Assembly (NCBI GenBank): GCA_902802265.1
Contig: CADCLN010000002.1
Coordinates: forward strand, 62,001-126,000
Direction: 5' to 3'
Length of the DNA stretch: 64,000 nt
Source: an uncultured Bacteroidales bacterium
Lineage (GTDB): Bacteria; Bacteroidota; Bacteroidia; Bacteroidales; Bacteroidaceae
This document shows, one piece after another, positions 34,898 through 42,380 of this stretch. A program made the translations under genes and the position numbers. Position 1 is the first letter of the stretch; the number at the start of each line of letters is the position of its first letter. The notes beneath the pieces were generated by a model that did no database searches, was not told the DNA's origin, and saw only the letters and a list, made by a program, of their open reading frames with translations.

Positions 34898-36460
34898 ATG
34901 ACTGAAAGAAAAGTTCGGGTGCGTTTTGCGCCCAGTCCTACGGGACCTCTCCATATTGGTGGTGTGCGCACCGCCCTGTACAATTACCTTTTTGCCAAGC
35001 AGCACGGAGGTGATTTGATTTTTCGTATTGAGGACACAGATTCCACTCGGTTAGTGCCAGGCGCAGAGGAGTATATCATTGAGTCGTTCAAGTGGCTCGG
35101 CATACAGTTTGACGAAGGTGTCAGCTTTGGTGGCAATCATGGTCCTTACCATCAGAGTGAGCGCCGCGACATTTATCGCAAGTATGTCAAGGTGTTGCTC
35201 GATAGCGAGAAGGCTTACATAGCTTTTGATACACCCGAAGAATTGGACGCAAAACGTGCTGAGATTGAGAATTTTCAGTATGATGCCCAGACGCGTGGCA
35301 TGATGCGCAATTCGTTGACGATGCCTCGGGAAGAAGTTGACGCACTCATTCAGAATGGTACACCCTACGTGGTTCGTTTCAAGATTGAACCAGGACGCGA
35401 CGTGGTGGTGAACGACATCATCCGTGGCGAGGTGGTCATCAATAGCAGCATTCTGGACGACAAGGTGCTGTATAAGAGTGCTGACGACCTGCCTACGTAC
35501 CATTTAGCAAACATTGTGGATGACCACTTGATGGAAGTGACCCATGTGATTCGTGGTGAGGAGTGGCTGCCCAGTTCTCCGCTGCATGTACTTTTGTATG
35601 AAGCCTTTGGATGGGCTGACACAATGCCACAGTTTGCTCACTTGCCTTTGTTGCTGAAACCGGTGGGCAATGGCAAGTTGTCGAAGCGTGACGGTGACAA
35701 GTTTGGCTTCCCCGTGTTCCCTTTGGAGTGGCATGACCCCAAGACGGGTACTGTGTCCAGCGGTTATCGCGAAAAGGGGTATCTGCCAGAAGCTGTCATC
35801 AATTTCCTGGCTCTCTTGGGATGGAATCCTGGCAATGACCAGGAACTGATGTCGTTAGACGATATGGTGAAGTTGTTCGATTTGAGCAAATGTTCGAAGA
35901 ATGGTGCCAAGTTCGACTATGTGAAGGCAGCGTGGTTCAACCACCAGTACCTGATTCAGCGTCCCGACAGCGACTGGGTACCTGCCTTTGACAAAGTGCT
36001 TCGTGAGGCCGGCATCACGGCTACGGCTGAACAGGAAGAAGCCGTTGTCGGCATGATGAAGCTGAAGGTCATAGAATATGTGGACGGTCTGGGTAACAAG
36101 AAGAAGCGCAACATCAGTTTTCCCAGTGACCTTTGGCCGCTCACGAAATTCTTCTTTGTGGCTCCGACAGAGTTTGACAAGGAAGGCGACAAATTCATTC
36201 GCAAGAACTGGAAAGAAGAAACCGCGCAGGAGATGCAGCAGATGCTTGCCGTCATCGAAGGAATAGAGGACTTCAGCGTGGAGGGACAGAAGGCTGTGAT
36301 TGACCCGTGGGCTGAGCAGACAGGCATCAAGCCGTGGAATGCTTGGCGTGTGGCACTGGTCGGAACAGGTCAAGGTCCTGATATGTACGAACTGAGTGCT
36401 TTCCTCGGAAAGGCTGAGGTGATGAAGCGAATGAAGTTTGCGATTGAAACCCTGGGATAA
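34898..36460 (+). CDS. gltX: Glutamate--tRNA ligase
   Basis: With the ATG at 34898 the protein has 520 residues, normal for GluRS. The class I motifs are present: HIGH as [11 protein letters not shown] near residue 10 and KMSKS as [11 protein letters not shown] near 265. [21 protein letters not shown] is the usual segment before it. The enzyme charges tRNA-Glu. It starts a plus-strand chain (gltX, waaA, DUF4254, glycosyltransferase) with very short gaps, an arrangement I associate with Bacteroidales. Confidence 0.95.
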   Translation: MTERKVRVRFAPSPTGPLHIGGVRTALYNYLFAKQHGGDLIFRIEDTDSTRLVPGAEEYIIESFKWLGIQFDEGVSFGGNHGPYHQSERRDIYRKYVKVLLDSEKAYIAFDTPEELDAKRAEIENFQYDAQTRGMMRNSLTMPREEVDALIQNGTPYVVRFKIEPGRDVVVNDIIRGEVVINSSILDDKVLYKSADDLPTYHLANIVDDHLMEVTHVIRGEEWLPSSPLHVLLYEAFGWADTMPQFAHLPLLLKPVGNGKLSKRDGDKFGFPVFPLEWHDPKTGTVSSGYREKGYLPEAVINFLALLGWNPGNDQELMSLDDMVKLFDLSKCSKNGAKFDYVKAAWFNHQYLIQRPDSDWVPAFDKVLREAGITATAEQEEAVVGMMKLKVIEYVDGLGNKKKRNISFPSDLWPLTKFFFVAPTEFDKEGDKFIRKNWKEETAQEMQQMLAVIEGIEDFSVEGQKAVIDPWAEQTGIKPWNAWRVALVGTGQGPDMYELSAFLGKAEVMKRMKFAIETLG

Positions 36461-37699
36461 ATGTATAGCATAGGCTTATATATATATACAATAGGTATCT
36501 TCCTTGCTTCCGTTTTCTCCAAGAAAGCACGCAAAATGGTTGAGGGTATTCCTGACACCTTTCGCATTCTGTATGGAGAGATTAAGCCTGAAGACAAGGT
36601 GGCATGGTTTCATGCAGCCTCGTTAGGCGAATTTGAGCAGGGACGGCCCCTGATGGAACGTTTGCGCAAGGAACATCCTGAATATAAAATCTTGCTGACT
36701 TTCTTTTCGCCTTCGGGCTACGAAGTGAGGAAGAATTATTCTGGAGCCGACGTGGTGTGCTATTTGCCTTTCGATACACCGAATTTTGTGCGTATGTTCC
36801 TGCGTTTAGCTCATCCTGAAATTGCTATATTTATTAAATATGAGTTCTGGACCAATTATCTGACTTCAGCCCACAAACGAGGCGTGAAGCTCTACAGCGT
36901 GTCCAGCATCTTCCGTCCCAGTCAGCACTTCTTCCGTTGGTGGGGGTCGATGAAACCTTTGCGGCAGTTTGACCATCTGTTTGTGCAAAATGAAGAGAGC
37001 AAACAATTGCTGAACGAACACGGCATCGACTGTGTCACTGTGGTGGGCGATACCCGTCTTGACCGTGTCATTGCCGTGAAGGAAGCGGCTTCTCCGCTAC
37101 CCATTGTGGAAAAGTTCGTGGCTGGTGCTCCCTGTTTCGTGGCAGGTTCTTCTTGGGGCCCCGACGAGGAAATCTACATTCCTTACTTCGCACAGCATCG
37201 TGACTGGAAGCTCATCATTGCTCCCCATGTCATCAGTGCTGTTCACCTGAAGAGCATCGAAAAATTGCTGGCTGCCAATGGCATGAAGTCTGTGAATTAT
37301 ACAGATATAGAGGCTGGGGTAGTCAAGGTGACAGACGAAAACGTACTCATCGTCAACTGTTTCGGCAAACTTTCGTCCATTTACCGTTATGGTAAGATAG
37401 CCCTTGTGGGTGGCGGCTTCGGTGTTGGCATTCACAATGTTCCCGAAGCAGCGGTGTATGGCATTCCTGTTCTTTTCGGTCCCAAAAACAAGAAGTTCCA
37501 AGAAGCACAAGACTTGATTCGCTGTGGCGGTTCGTTTGAATACACTGATGCACAGTCTTTTGCTGCCATTGTTGACAAAATGCTTTCAGACGCTGCCGCC
37601 CTGGATACTGCTGGCAAGAAGGCTGGAGCCTACATCAACAGCAATGCTGGAGCAGCCGACAAATGTTTTGAATATATTTTTAAAAATAACAAAGTCTGA
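36461..37699 (+). CDS. waaA: 3-deoxy-D-manno-octulosonic acid (Kdo) transferase
   Basis: This 412-residue protein has an N-terminal membrane anchor (YIYTIGIFLASVFS), the conserved acidic motif FHAASLGEFEQGRP near residue 50, FIKYEFWTNYL near 125 and the GT-B donor site near 305-345 (VGGGFGVGIHNVPEAAVYG). WaaA transfers Kdo from CMP-Kdo onto lipid A at the inner membrane. Its ATG follows the gltX stop codon with no gap, so translation is probably coupled. Confidence 0.92.
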   Translation: MYSIGLYIYTIGIFLASVFSKKARKMVEGIPDTFRILYGEIKPEDKVAWFHAASLGEFEQGRPLMERLRKEHPEYKILLTFFSPSGYEVRKNYSGADVVCYLPFDTPNFVRMFLRLAHPEIAIFIKYEFWTNYLTSAHKRGVKLYSVSSIFRPSQHFFRWWGSMKPLRQFDHLFVQNEESKQLLNEHGIDCVTVVGDTRLDRVIAVKEAASPLPIVEKFVAGAPCFVAGSSWGPDEEIYIPYFAQHRDWKLIIAPHVISAVHLKSIEKLLAANGMKSVNYTDIEAGVVKVTDENVLIVNCFGKLSSIYRYGKIALVGGGFGVGIHNVPEAAVYGIPVLFGPKNKKFQEAQDLIRCGGSFEYTDAQSFAAIVDKMLSDAAALDTAGKKAGAYINSNAGAADKCFEYIFKNNKV

Positions 37700-37732
37700 G
37701 CAAACGCTCAACGTTCTATAAACGAAAACAGA

Positions 37733-38341
37733 ATGGCAACATTTACACAAATGGCAATGCCCATTTTCGAGAAAGTTATCAAGGACTACCATCTTACGGA
37801 CGATGTAGATCAGCAAATCAACAATCCCTACGAGATGGGGACTATTGAATATTATCTTTACATCAAAGCATGGATTGACACGGTTCAGTGGCACTTGGAA
37901 GACCTTATCCGTGACCCGCAGATTGACCCTGTGGCAGCTTTGCAGCTGAAACGTCGCATTGACAAGAGCAACCAGGACCGTACCGACATGGTTGAGATGA
38001 TAGATGCTTACTTCCTGACTATTTACCGTGAAGTCAAGCAGTTGACGGATGCTACCATCAATACGGAGAGTCCTGCCTGGGCCATTGACCGTCTGAGCAT
38101 TTTGGCACTGAAACTCTATCACATGGAGGAGCAGGTAAATCGAACAGATGCCTCTGCGGAGCACATCGAGACTTGTCGGAAAAAACTTGCAGTACTGCTT
38201 GAACAGCAGAAAGACCTCGCTACAGCCATTGACCAGTTGCTGACCGACATCGAGGCTGGCCGTAAATACATGAAGGTCTATAAACAGATGAAAATGTACA
38301 ACGACCCCAGCACAAACCCCGTGCTGTATGGAAAGAAATGA
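37733..38341 (+). CDS. DUF4254 domain-containing protein
   Basis: This 202-residue all-helical protein has the DUF4254 pattern: YEMGTIEYYLYIKAWIDTVQ near residue 35, KRRIDKSNQDRTDMVEMID near 85 and SILALKLYHMEEQ near 120. The family is found mainly in Bacteroidetes next to LPS glycosyltransferase genes and its function is unknown. Its stop overlaps the following glycosyltransferase start by 4 bp, so the two are probably made together. Confidence 0.85.
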   Translation: MATFTQMAMPIFEKVIKDYHLTDDVDQQINNPYEMGTIEYYLYIKAWIDTVQWHLEDLIRDPQIDPVAALQLKRRIDKSNQDRTDMVEMIDAYFLTIYREVKQLTDATINTESPAWAIDRLSILALKLYHMEEQVNRTDASAEHIETCRKKLAVLLEQQKDLATAIDQLLTDIEAGRKYMKVYKQMKMYNDPSTNPVLYGKK

Positions 38342-39495
38342 AACTGGGTTTTGACGCAAAGCGTCTTTATAACAACTTTACGGGCCTTGGTAATCATAGC
38401 CGTACAACGATTGACATCTTAACGGCAGAATATCCCGAAAACCAATACATTCTTTATACCCCCAAACTGAGGCTGAACCCTGTGACAAGCCCCTATCTCC
38501 AGAAAAAAGGCTGCCACACTGTTCAGCCTCATGGCATTTTACGTGGTGGACTGTGGCGAACTTGGGGCTTGCCCTCCGACTTGAAACGCGACGGCATCGA
38601 ACTGTTCCACGGACTCAGCAACGAACTGCCCATCGGTATCCGGCGAACAGGCATTCCTTCTGTAGTTACCATTCACGATGTTGCTTTCCGCACCTTCCCA
38701 GATATGTATCACTGGGCAGACCGTCAAATCTACGACCAGAAATGGCGTTATGCCGTCCACCATGCTGACCGCATCATTGCCATCAGCGAATGTACCAAAC
38801 GCGACATCTTGCATTTCTATGACGTTGATGAAAACAAGATAGATGTGGTGTATCAGCCAGTGAATGAGCGGTATTATAAAGAAACAGACATAGAGGCGCC
38901 CCCTCCTAATCCTGCAACAACCTCGCTCTTTCCCTCAAGAGAAGGCTGCGGTGAGGCATCCTTCATGCTCTACGTCGGTTCCGTCAATTCCCGCAAAAAC
39001 CTGCTTGGCATTGTGAAAGCCATGCAGCTGTTGCCGTCCGACATCGATTTGCCGCTCTATATCGTAGGCAACGGACATGAATACAAACGAGAAGTGAAGA
39101 ATTACATTGCCGCCCACGGCATGGAGTCACGTTTCCGTTGGCTGGGTGGACTCACCCATGCAGAATTGCATCAGCTTTACGCCCATGCCCAGTTGTTTGT
39201 CTATCCCTCTTTTTACGAAGGCTTCGGTTTGCCCGTTGTGGAGGCCATGCTCAGTGGTTGCCCTGTGGTCAGCAGCAATGTCAGCAGTCTGCCCGAAGCA
39301 GCTGGTCCTTATTCCCTCCTTGCCGACCCATCTTCCCCAGAAGACATCGCAGAAAAAATGCGCCAAGCCCTGACCGATACAGAACTTAGAGCACGCATGA
39401 TTACTGGCAGTCGCCAGTATGCCATGCAGACTTTCCATCCTACAGTATTGGCCCAGCGGTTGATGGAAGTGTACAAATTGCTTAAAAACGGTTAA
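38338..39495 (+). CDS. Glycosyltransferase family 4 protein
   Basis: This 385-residue GT-B enzyme has an N-terminal acceptor domain starting KLGFDAKRLYNNFTGLGNHS and the GT4 donor motif FVYPSFYEGFGLPVVEAMLS near residue 295, with the E-x7-E pair. It uses a nucleotide-sugar donor; context with waaA and DUF4254 points to lipopolysaccharide core or O-antigen assembly. It overlaps the DUF4254 gene by ATGA. It is the last core gene before the accessory island. Confidence 0.9.
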   Translation: MKLGFDAKRLYNNFTGLGNHSRTTIDILTAEYPENQYILYTPKLRLNPVTSPYLQKKGCHTVQPHGILRGGLWRTWGLPSDLKRDGIELFHGLSNELPIGIRRTGIPSVVTIHDVAFRTFPDMYHWADRQIYDQKWRYAVHHADRIIAISECTKRDILHFYDVDENKIDVVYQPVNERYYKETDIEAPPPNPATTSLFPSREGCGEASFMLYVGSVNSRKNLLGIVKAMQLLPSDIDLPLYIVGNGHEYKREVKNYIAAHGMESRFRWLGGLTHAELHQLYAHAQLFVYPSFYEGFGLPVVEAMLSGCPVVSSNVSSLPEAAGPYSLLADPSSPEDIAEKMRQALTDTELRARMITGSRQYAMQTFHPTVLAQRLMEVYKLLKNG

Positions 39496-39543
39496 GATGA
39501 ATGTTTTTTAGCCAAAACGCATCCGAGAGTCAATAATATTGTT

Positions 39544-39551
39544 TATCTTTG
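39544..39551 (+). promoter_or_regulatory. -7 element for the TnpB/Cas12-like gene
   Basis: TATCTTTG lies 23 bases before the ATG at 39575 and fits TAnnTTTG. The -33 position has no TTTG. If transcription starts here it would run through the effector gene into the CRISPR array. Confidence 0.5.
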
Positions 39552-39574
39552 CAAGCAATAAAGCCAGCAGCTAT

Positions 39575-40897
39575 ATGATTTCCATCGCACATAGAATAGA
39601 ACTGAAACCGAACAACAAGCAGAAGACCTACTTCCGCAAGGCTTTCGGCTGTGCGCGATTGGCGTATAACTGGGGGTTGGCTGAATGGGATAAGCAATAC
39701 AAGGAAGGAGTGCGAGGTATAAAAGCCCGTAATCTTCGAAAAGAATTCAATGCCATCAAGAAAGAGCAGTTCCCATTTGTGAAAGAGGTTACCAAGTGGG
39801 CTACAGATGGAGCTTTTGAAGACTTACAGGATGCTTATGACAGATTTTTCAAGCATCTGGCAGACCATCCTACTTTTCATAAAAAGCGTGACGGTGGAGG
39901 TAGCTTCTATATGGGCGGATGTGACACCGTTCTTTCTGAAACAAACCGCAATTTGAAACATCTTAAAGGTATCGAGCATAATAAAGATGGCAAACATCAG
40001 TATCTTGGCATTCCTCATTTGGGTTTCGTCAAGATGGCAGAGCATCTACGCTTTAACGGTCACCTTAATAGTGTTCGCATCTCACAGAATGGAGATAGAT
40101 TCTTCGCCTCGTTCTCTATGAAGATAACGGAAGAAGAATATGTTCGTACCCATCCCCAAGCTCTTATTGACAAACAGGAGCGTAAGGTCGGGATAGACAT
40201 GGGCGTCCATAATGCCATCATACTCAGCGACGGAATCAAGATTGATGACCCAAAGCCGCTGAAGCAAAATCTAAGAAAACAAAAAAGACTGAGCAGACAG
40301 CTTTCCAAGCGCCAACATGCGAGAACCAAGCAAGAGCGTTTAGAAGGCGTCAAGAAGTCAAACAACTATAAGAAACTCTCACGTCGTCTCGGAAACTTAG
40401 ACAGACACATTGCTAACATCCGTCGTGACTTCACGCAGAAACTGACAACCGTCATCACGACGCACTATGCAGAGATTGCCATTGAAGACCTGAACGTGAA
40501 GGGTATGCAGAAAAACCATCGTCTGGCACGTTCTGTCAGCGACGTTGCGATGGGTGAAATGCGACGGCAGATAGAATACAAGGCCGCTTTCAATGGTGTG
40601 TCTGTCACCAAAGCCGACCGATTCTATCCCAGCAGTAAAACTTGTAGCTGTTGTGGTGCCATCAAGTCAGACCTCACATTGAAAGAACGGACATACATTT
40701 GTCCTGCGTGTGGGGCTGTCATCGACCGAGACTACAATGCTTCCCTCAATCTGCTTGGTCTCATAACAAAAACAATAGGGATGGATGGTCCCGAATCTAC
40801 GCCTGCGGACTTGGCGGCTCTGCTCTCCCGTTTCACTGTGAATGGGATTGCAACCAGCAAGGTTGAAACAGGAAAACAACAGAAATCGTATGTATAG
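39575..40897 (+). CDS. TnpB/Cas12-like RNA-guided nuclease adjoining a CRISPR array
   Basis: With the ATG at 39575 (MISIAHRIELKPNNKQKTYF) the protein has 440 residues; a longer reading adds 12 residues overlapping the promoter. It has the IS605 OrfB layout: N-terminal helix-turn-helix (about 1-60), a recognition and wedge region (to about 190), RuvC-I Asp208 in KVGIDMGVHNA, RuvC-II Glu304 in IAIEDLNVKGM, a zinc ribbon with Cys357/Cys360 and Cys376/Cys379, and RuvC-III Asp384 or Asp386 in VIDRDYNASLN. All nuclease residues are present. The size is that of TnpB, smaller than most Cas12 proteins. No tnpA or cas1/cas2 is nearby, and the first CRISPR repeat begins at the base after the stop codon. 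I infer a minimal type V effector; a lone IS1341-type tnpB beside an unrelated array is the alternative. Confidence 0.85.
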   Translation: MISIAHRIELKPNNKQKTYFRKAFGCARLAYNWGLAEWDKQYKEGVRGIKARNLRKEFNAIKKEQFPFVKEVTKWATDGAFEDLQDAYDRFFKHLADHPTFHKKRDGGGSFYMGGCDTVLSETNRNLKHLKGIEHNKDGKHQYLGIPHLGFVKMAEHLRFNGHLNSVRISQNGDRFFASFSMKITEEEYVRTHPQALIDKQERKVGIDMGVHNAIILSDGIKIDDPKPLKQNLRKQKRLSRQLSKRQHARTKQERLEGVKKSNNYKKLSRRLGNLDRHIANIRRDFTQKLTTVITTHYAEIAIEDLNVKGMQKNHRLARSVSDVAMGEMRRQIEYKAAFNGVSVTKADRFYPSSKTCSCCGAIKSDLTLKERTYICPACGAVIDRDYNASLNLLGLITKTIGMDGPESTPADLAALLSRFTVNGIATSKVETGKQQKSYV

Positions 40898-41522
40898 GGT
40901 GTACCTACATTGATTTTGTAAGGTTGTTACATCCGACTGATGTCGAGGATTTCAAACTCGCCCGGTGTACCTACATTGATTTTGTAAGGTTGTTACATCC
41001 GCTGGAAGCTGCCGAAGCCGCCCGCGCCGGTGTACCTACATTGATTTTGTAAGGTTGTTACATCCGTGAACGTGGAACCAGGCAGGGTTGACCGGTGTAC
41101 CTACATTGATTTTGTAAGGTTGTTACATCCACAGGTACTCGATGTTTTTCTCAAGAGAGGGTGTACCTACATTAATTTTGTAAGGTTGTTACATCCGCTC
41201 CTCGGGAGTCATGTAGTCGAGGTGAGGTGTACCTACATTGATTTTGTAAGGTTGTTACATCTGGAGCGCAAAACGAAACTAAAGGTAGTGGGTGTACCTA
41301 CATTGATTTTGTAAGGTTGTTACATCCGCTCCTCGGGAGTCATGTAGTCGAGGTGAGGTGTACCTACATTGATTTTGTAAGGTTGTTACATCGTTGTTTC
41401 TGAAATTCTCTGCAAAGGTAAGGGTGTACCTACATTGATTTTGTAAGGTTGTTACATCAGAGGTTCCGCGACTTACGCTGCAACTGGGTGTACCTACCTT
41501 GATTTTGTAAGGTTGTTACTAA
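40898..41522 (+). CRISPR. CRISPR array, 10 repeats of 36 bp and 9 spacers of 28-30 bp
   Basis: Repeats start at 40898, 40964, 41029, 41094, 41160, 41226, 41291, 41357, 41423 and 41487. Each begins GGTGTACCTACATTGATTTT and ends GTAAGGTTGTTACATC. The fifth has one change (ATTAATT) and the tenth has two changed regions (CTACCTTG and a lost ACATC end), which marks the right side as leader-distal and the array as read left to right, like the effector gene. No leader separates the gene from the first repeat. The 3' part of the repeat can form the stem TGTAA/TTACA with loop GGTTG. Spacers 5 (41196-41225) and 7 (41327-41356) are identical. Spacer 8 (41393-41422) contains a promoter-like TACCTTTG on its complement. 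Confidence 0.97.
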
Positions 41523-41531
41523 TAATTACAA

Positions 41532-42200
41532 ATGGTAAAAAGTTCGAAACACATAGATTGGCAAAAGTATAGCGAACGTTTTGCTCTGAGCATCCTAACA
41601 GATGAACTAAAGATTCCTAATGAAAGTATTATGGAATCTGAAAGTCCCGACTTCCTTTTCAATTATGAGGGAAAACAGATTGGAGCGGAGGTTGTGGAAT
41701 ACCATAGGAATCCTAAAGAAACAGAAGCACGCAAAGCATATCAAAAGTCGATTGATAATTACAAAGGGAAAAAGGGAAAACTTACGAGCGTGATAGTCTT
41801 TGACGAAAATGTCACAATCTTCAATAGGAAACAGAGTGAGAAACAATTGTCTGTGGAAATAGATAGTCTTTTAAAAGATGAATCTTATGATGCGCAACTC
41901 GTGCAATCCGCAGACGAGTGGGATTTTGATGCTGATAGTGAATTGCCTGTAAGTGTTTGTAGCATTGGAGTATGCCATGATGTAAATCTAGATATCCTGG
42001 AACAGACAATCAGAAAAAAAGAGAAGAAACTGATTGCATATAAAGAAAAGCATAAAGACATAGACGAATTTTGGCTAATTGTTTATGTGAATTTCTACGA
42101 ATATGATTATTTCAAGAGAATGGAACCCTCAATGATTAGCACATCCTATAACAGAATCTATCTAACTCATATAGCAGATAGGGTGTTAAGAATTAAGTAG
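41532..42200 (+). CDS. Hypothetical protein, possible PD-(D/E)XK nuclease
   Basis: This 222-residue soluble protein starts about 10 bases after the degenerate last repeat. Residues 38-56 (SPDFLFNYEGKQIGAEVVE) have the spacing of a PD-x(n)-ExV/K active site (Asp40, Glu53), and the preceding helix DWQKYSERFALSIL is typical of such folds. The usual catalytic Lys is not obvious. I do not recognise a named family. Its position suggests it may be read from the same transcript as the effector and array, or may be a separate passenger in the island. Ends with TAG 24 bases before the GIY-YIG fragment. Confidence 0.5.
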   Translation: MVKSSKHIDWQKYSERFALSILTDELKIPNESIMESESPDFLFNYEGKQIGAEVVEYHRNPKETEARKAYQKSIDNYKGKKGKLTSVIVFDENVTIFNRKQSEKQLSVEIDSLLKDESYDAQLVQSADEWDFDADSELPVSVCSIGVCHDVNLDILEQTIRKKEKKLIAYKEKHKDIDEFWLIVYVNFYEYDYFKRMEPSMISTSYNRIYLTHIADRVLRIK

Positions 42201-42224
42201 TTTCAAAATAGAAAGAAAATAATA

Positions 42225-42380
42225 ATGGATTACGGAATAGTTTATCTTTTAACCAATCCTGTAATGCCAGGGCTTGTGAAGATTCATGACTATACAGAAA
42301 AGACACTAAACGCTCAACTACAAACTTTCACTCCACATGCTCCACCCGCTGCAACAGGGTGGGGTGAGAATATTGCGTGA
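42225..42380 (+). pseudogene. Truncated GIY-YIG (T5orf172-like) nuclease fragment
   Basis: The 51-codon frame begins MDYGIVYLLTNPVMPGLVKI, the usual start of T5orf172/GIY-YIG domain proteins (GIVYLLTNPxMPGLVKIG). The match ends after about 20-30 residues, and the rest (for example TPHAPPAATGWG) is the antisense of the neighbouring M48 peptidase C-terminus. The active-site Arg and Glu of the full domain are missing. I infer a gene cut off when the island joined the core sequence at about 42300-42330. Confidence 0.65.

Noticed and set aside
39539-39574. Longer start for the TnpB/Cas12-like protein (12 extra residues)
   Set aside because: The extra codons overlap the TATCTTTG promoter element, and the family N-terminus fits the ATG at 39575.
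39575-40897. Plain IS200/IS605 insertion sequence
   Set aside because: There is no TnpA gene and no recognisable right end; a CRISPR array with unique spacers starts at the stop codon.
41262-41290. Spacer 6 targeting typA (shared 11-base TGGAGCGCAAA near 46335)
   Set aside because: Only 11 spacer bases match and the rest diverges, which is expected by chance.
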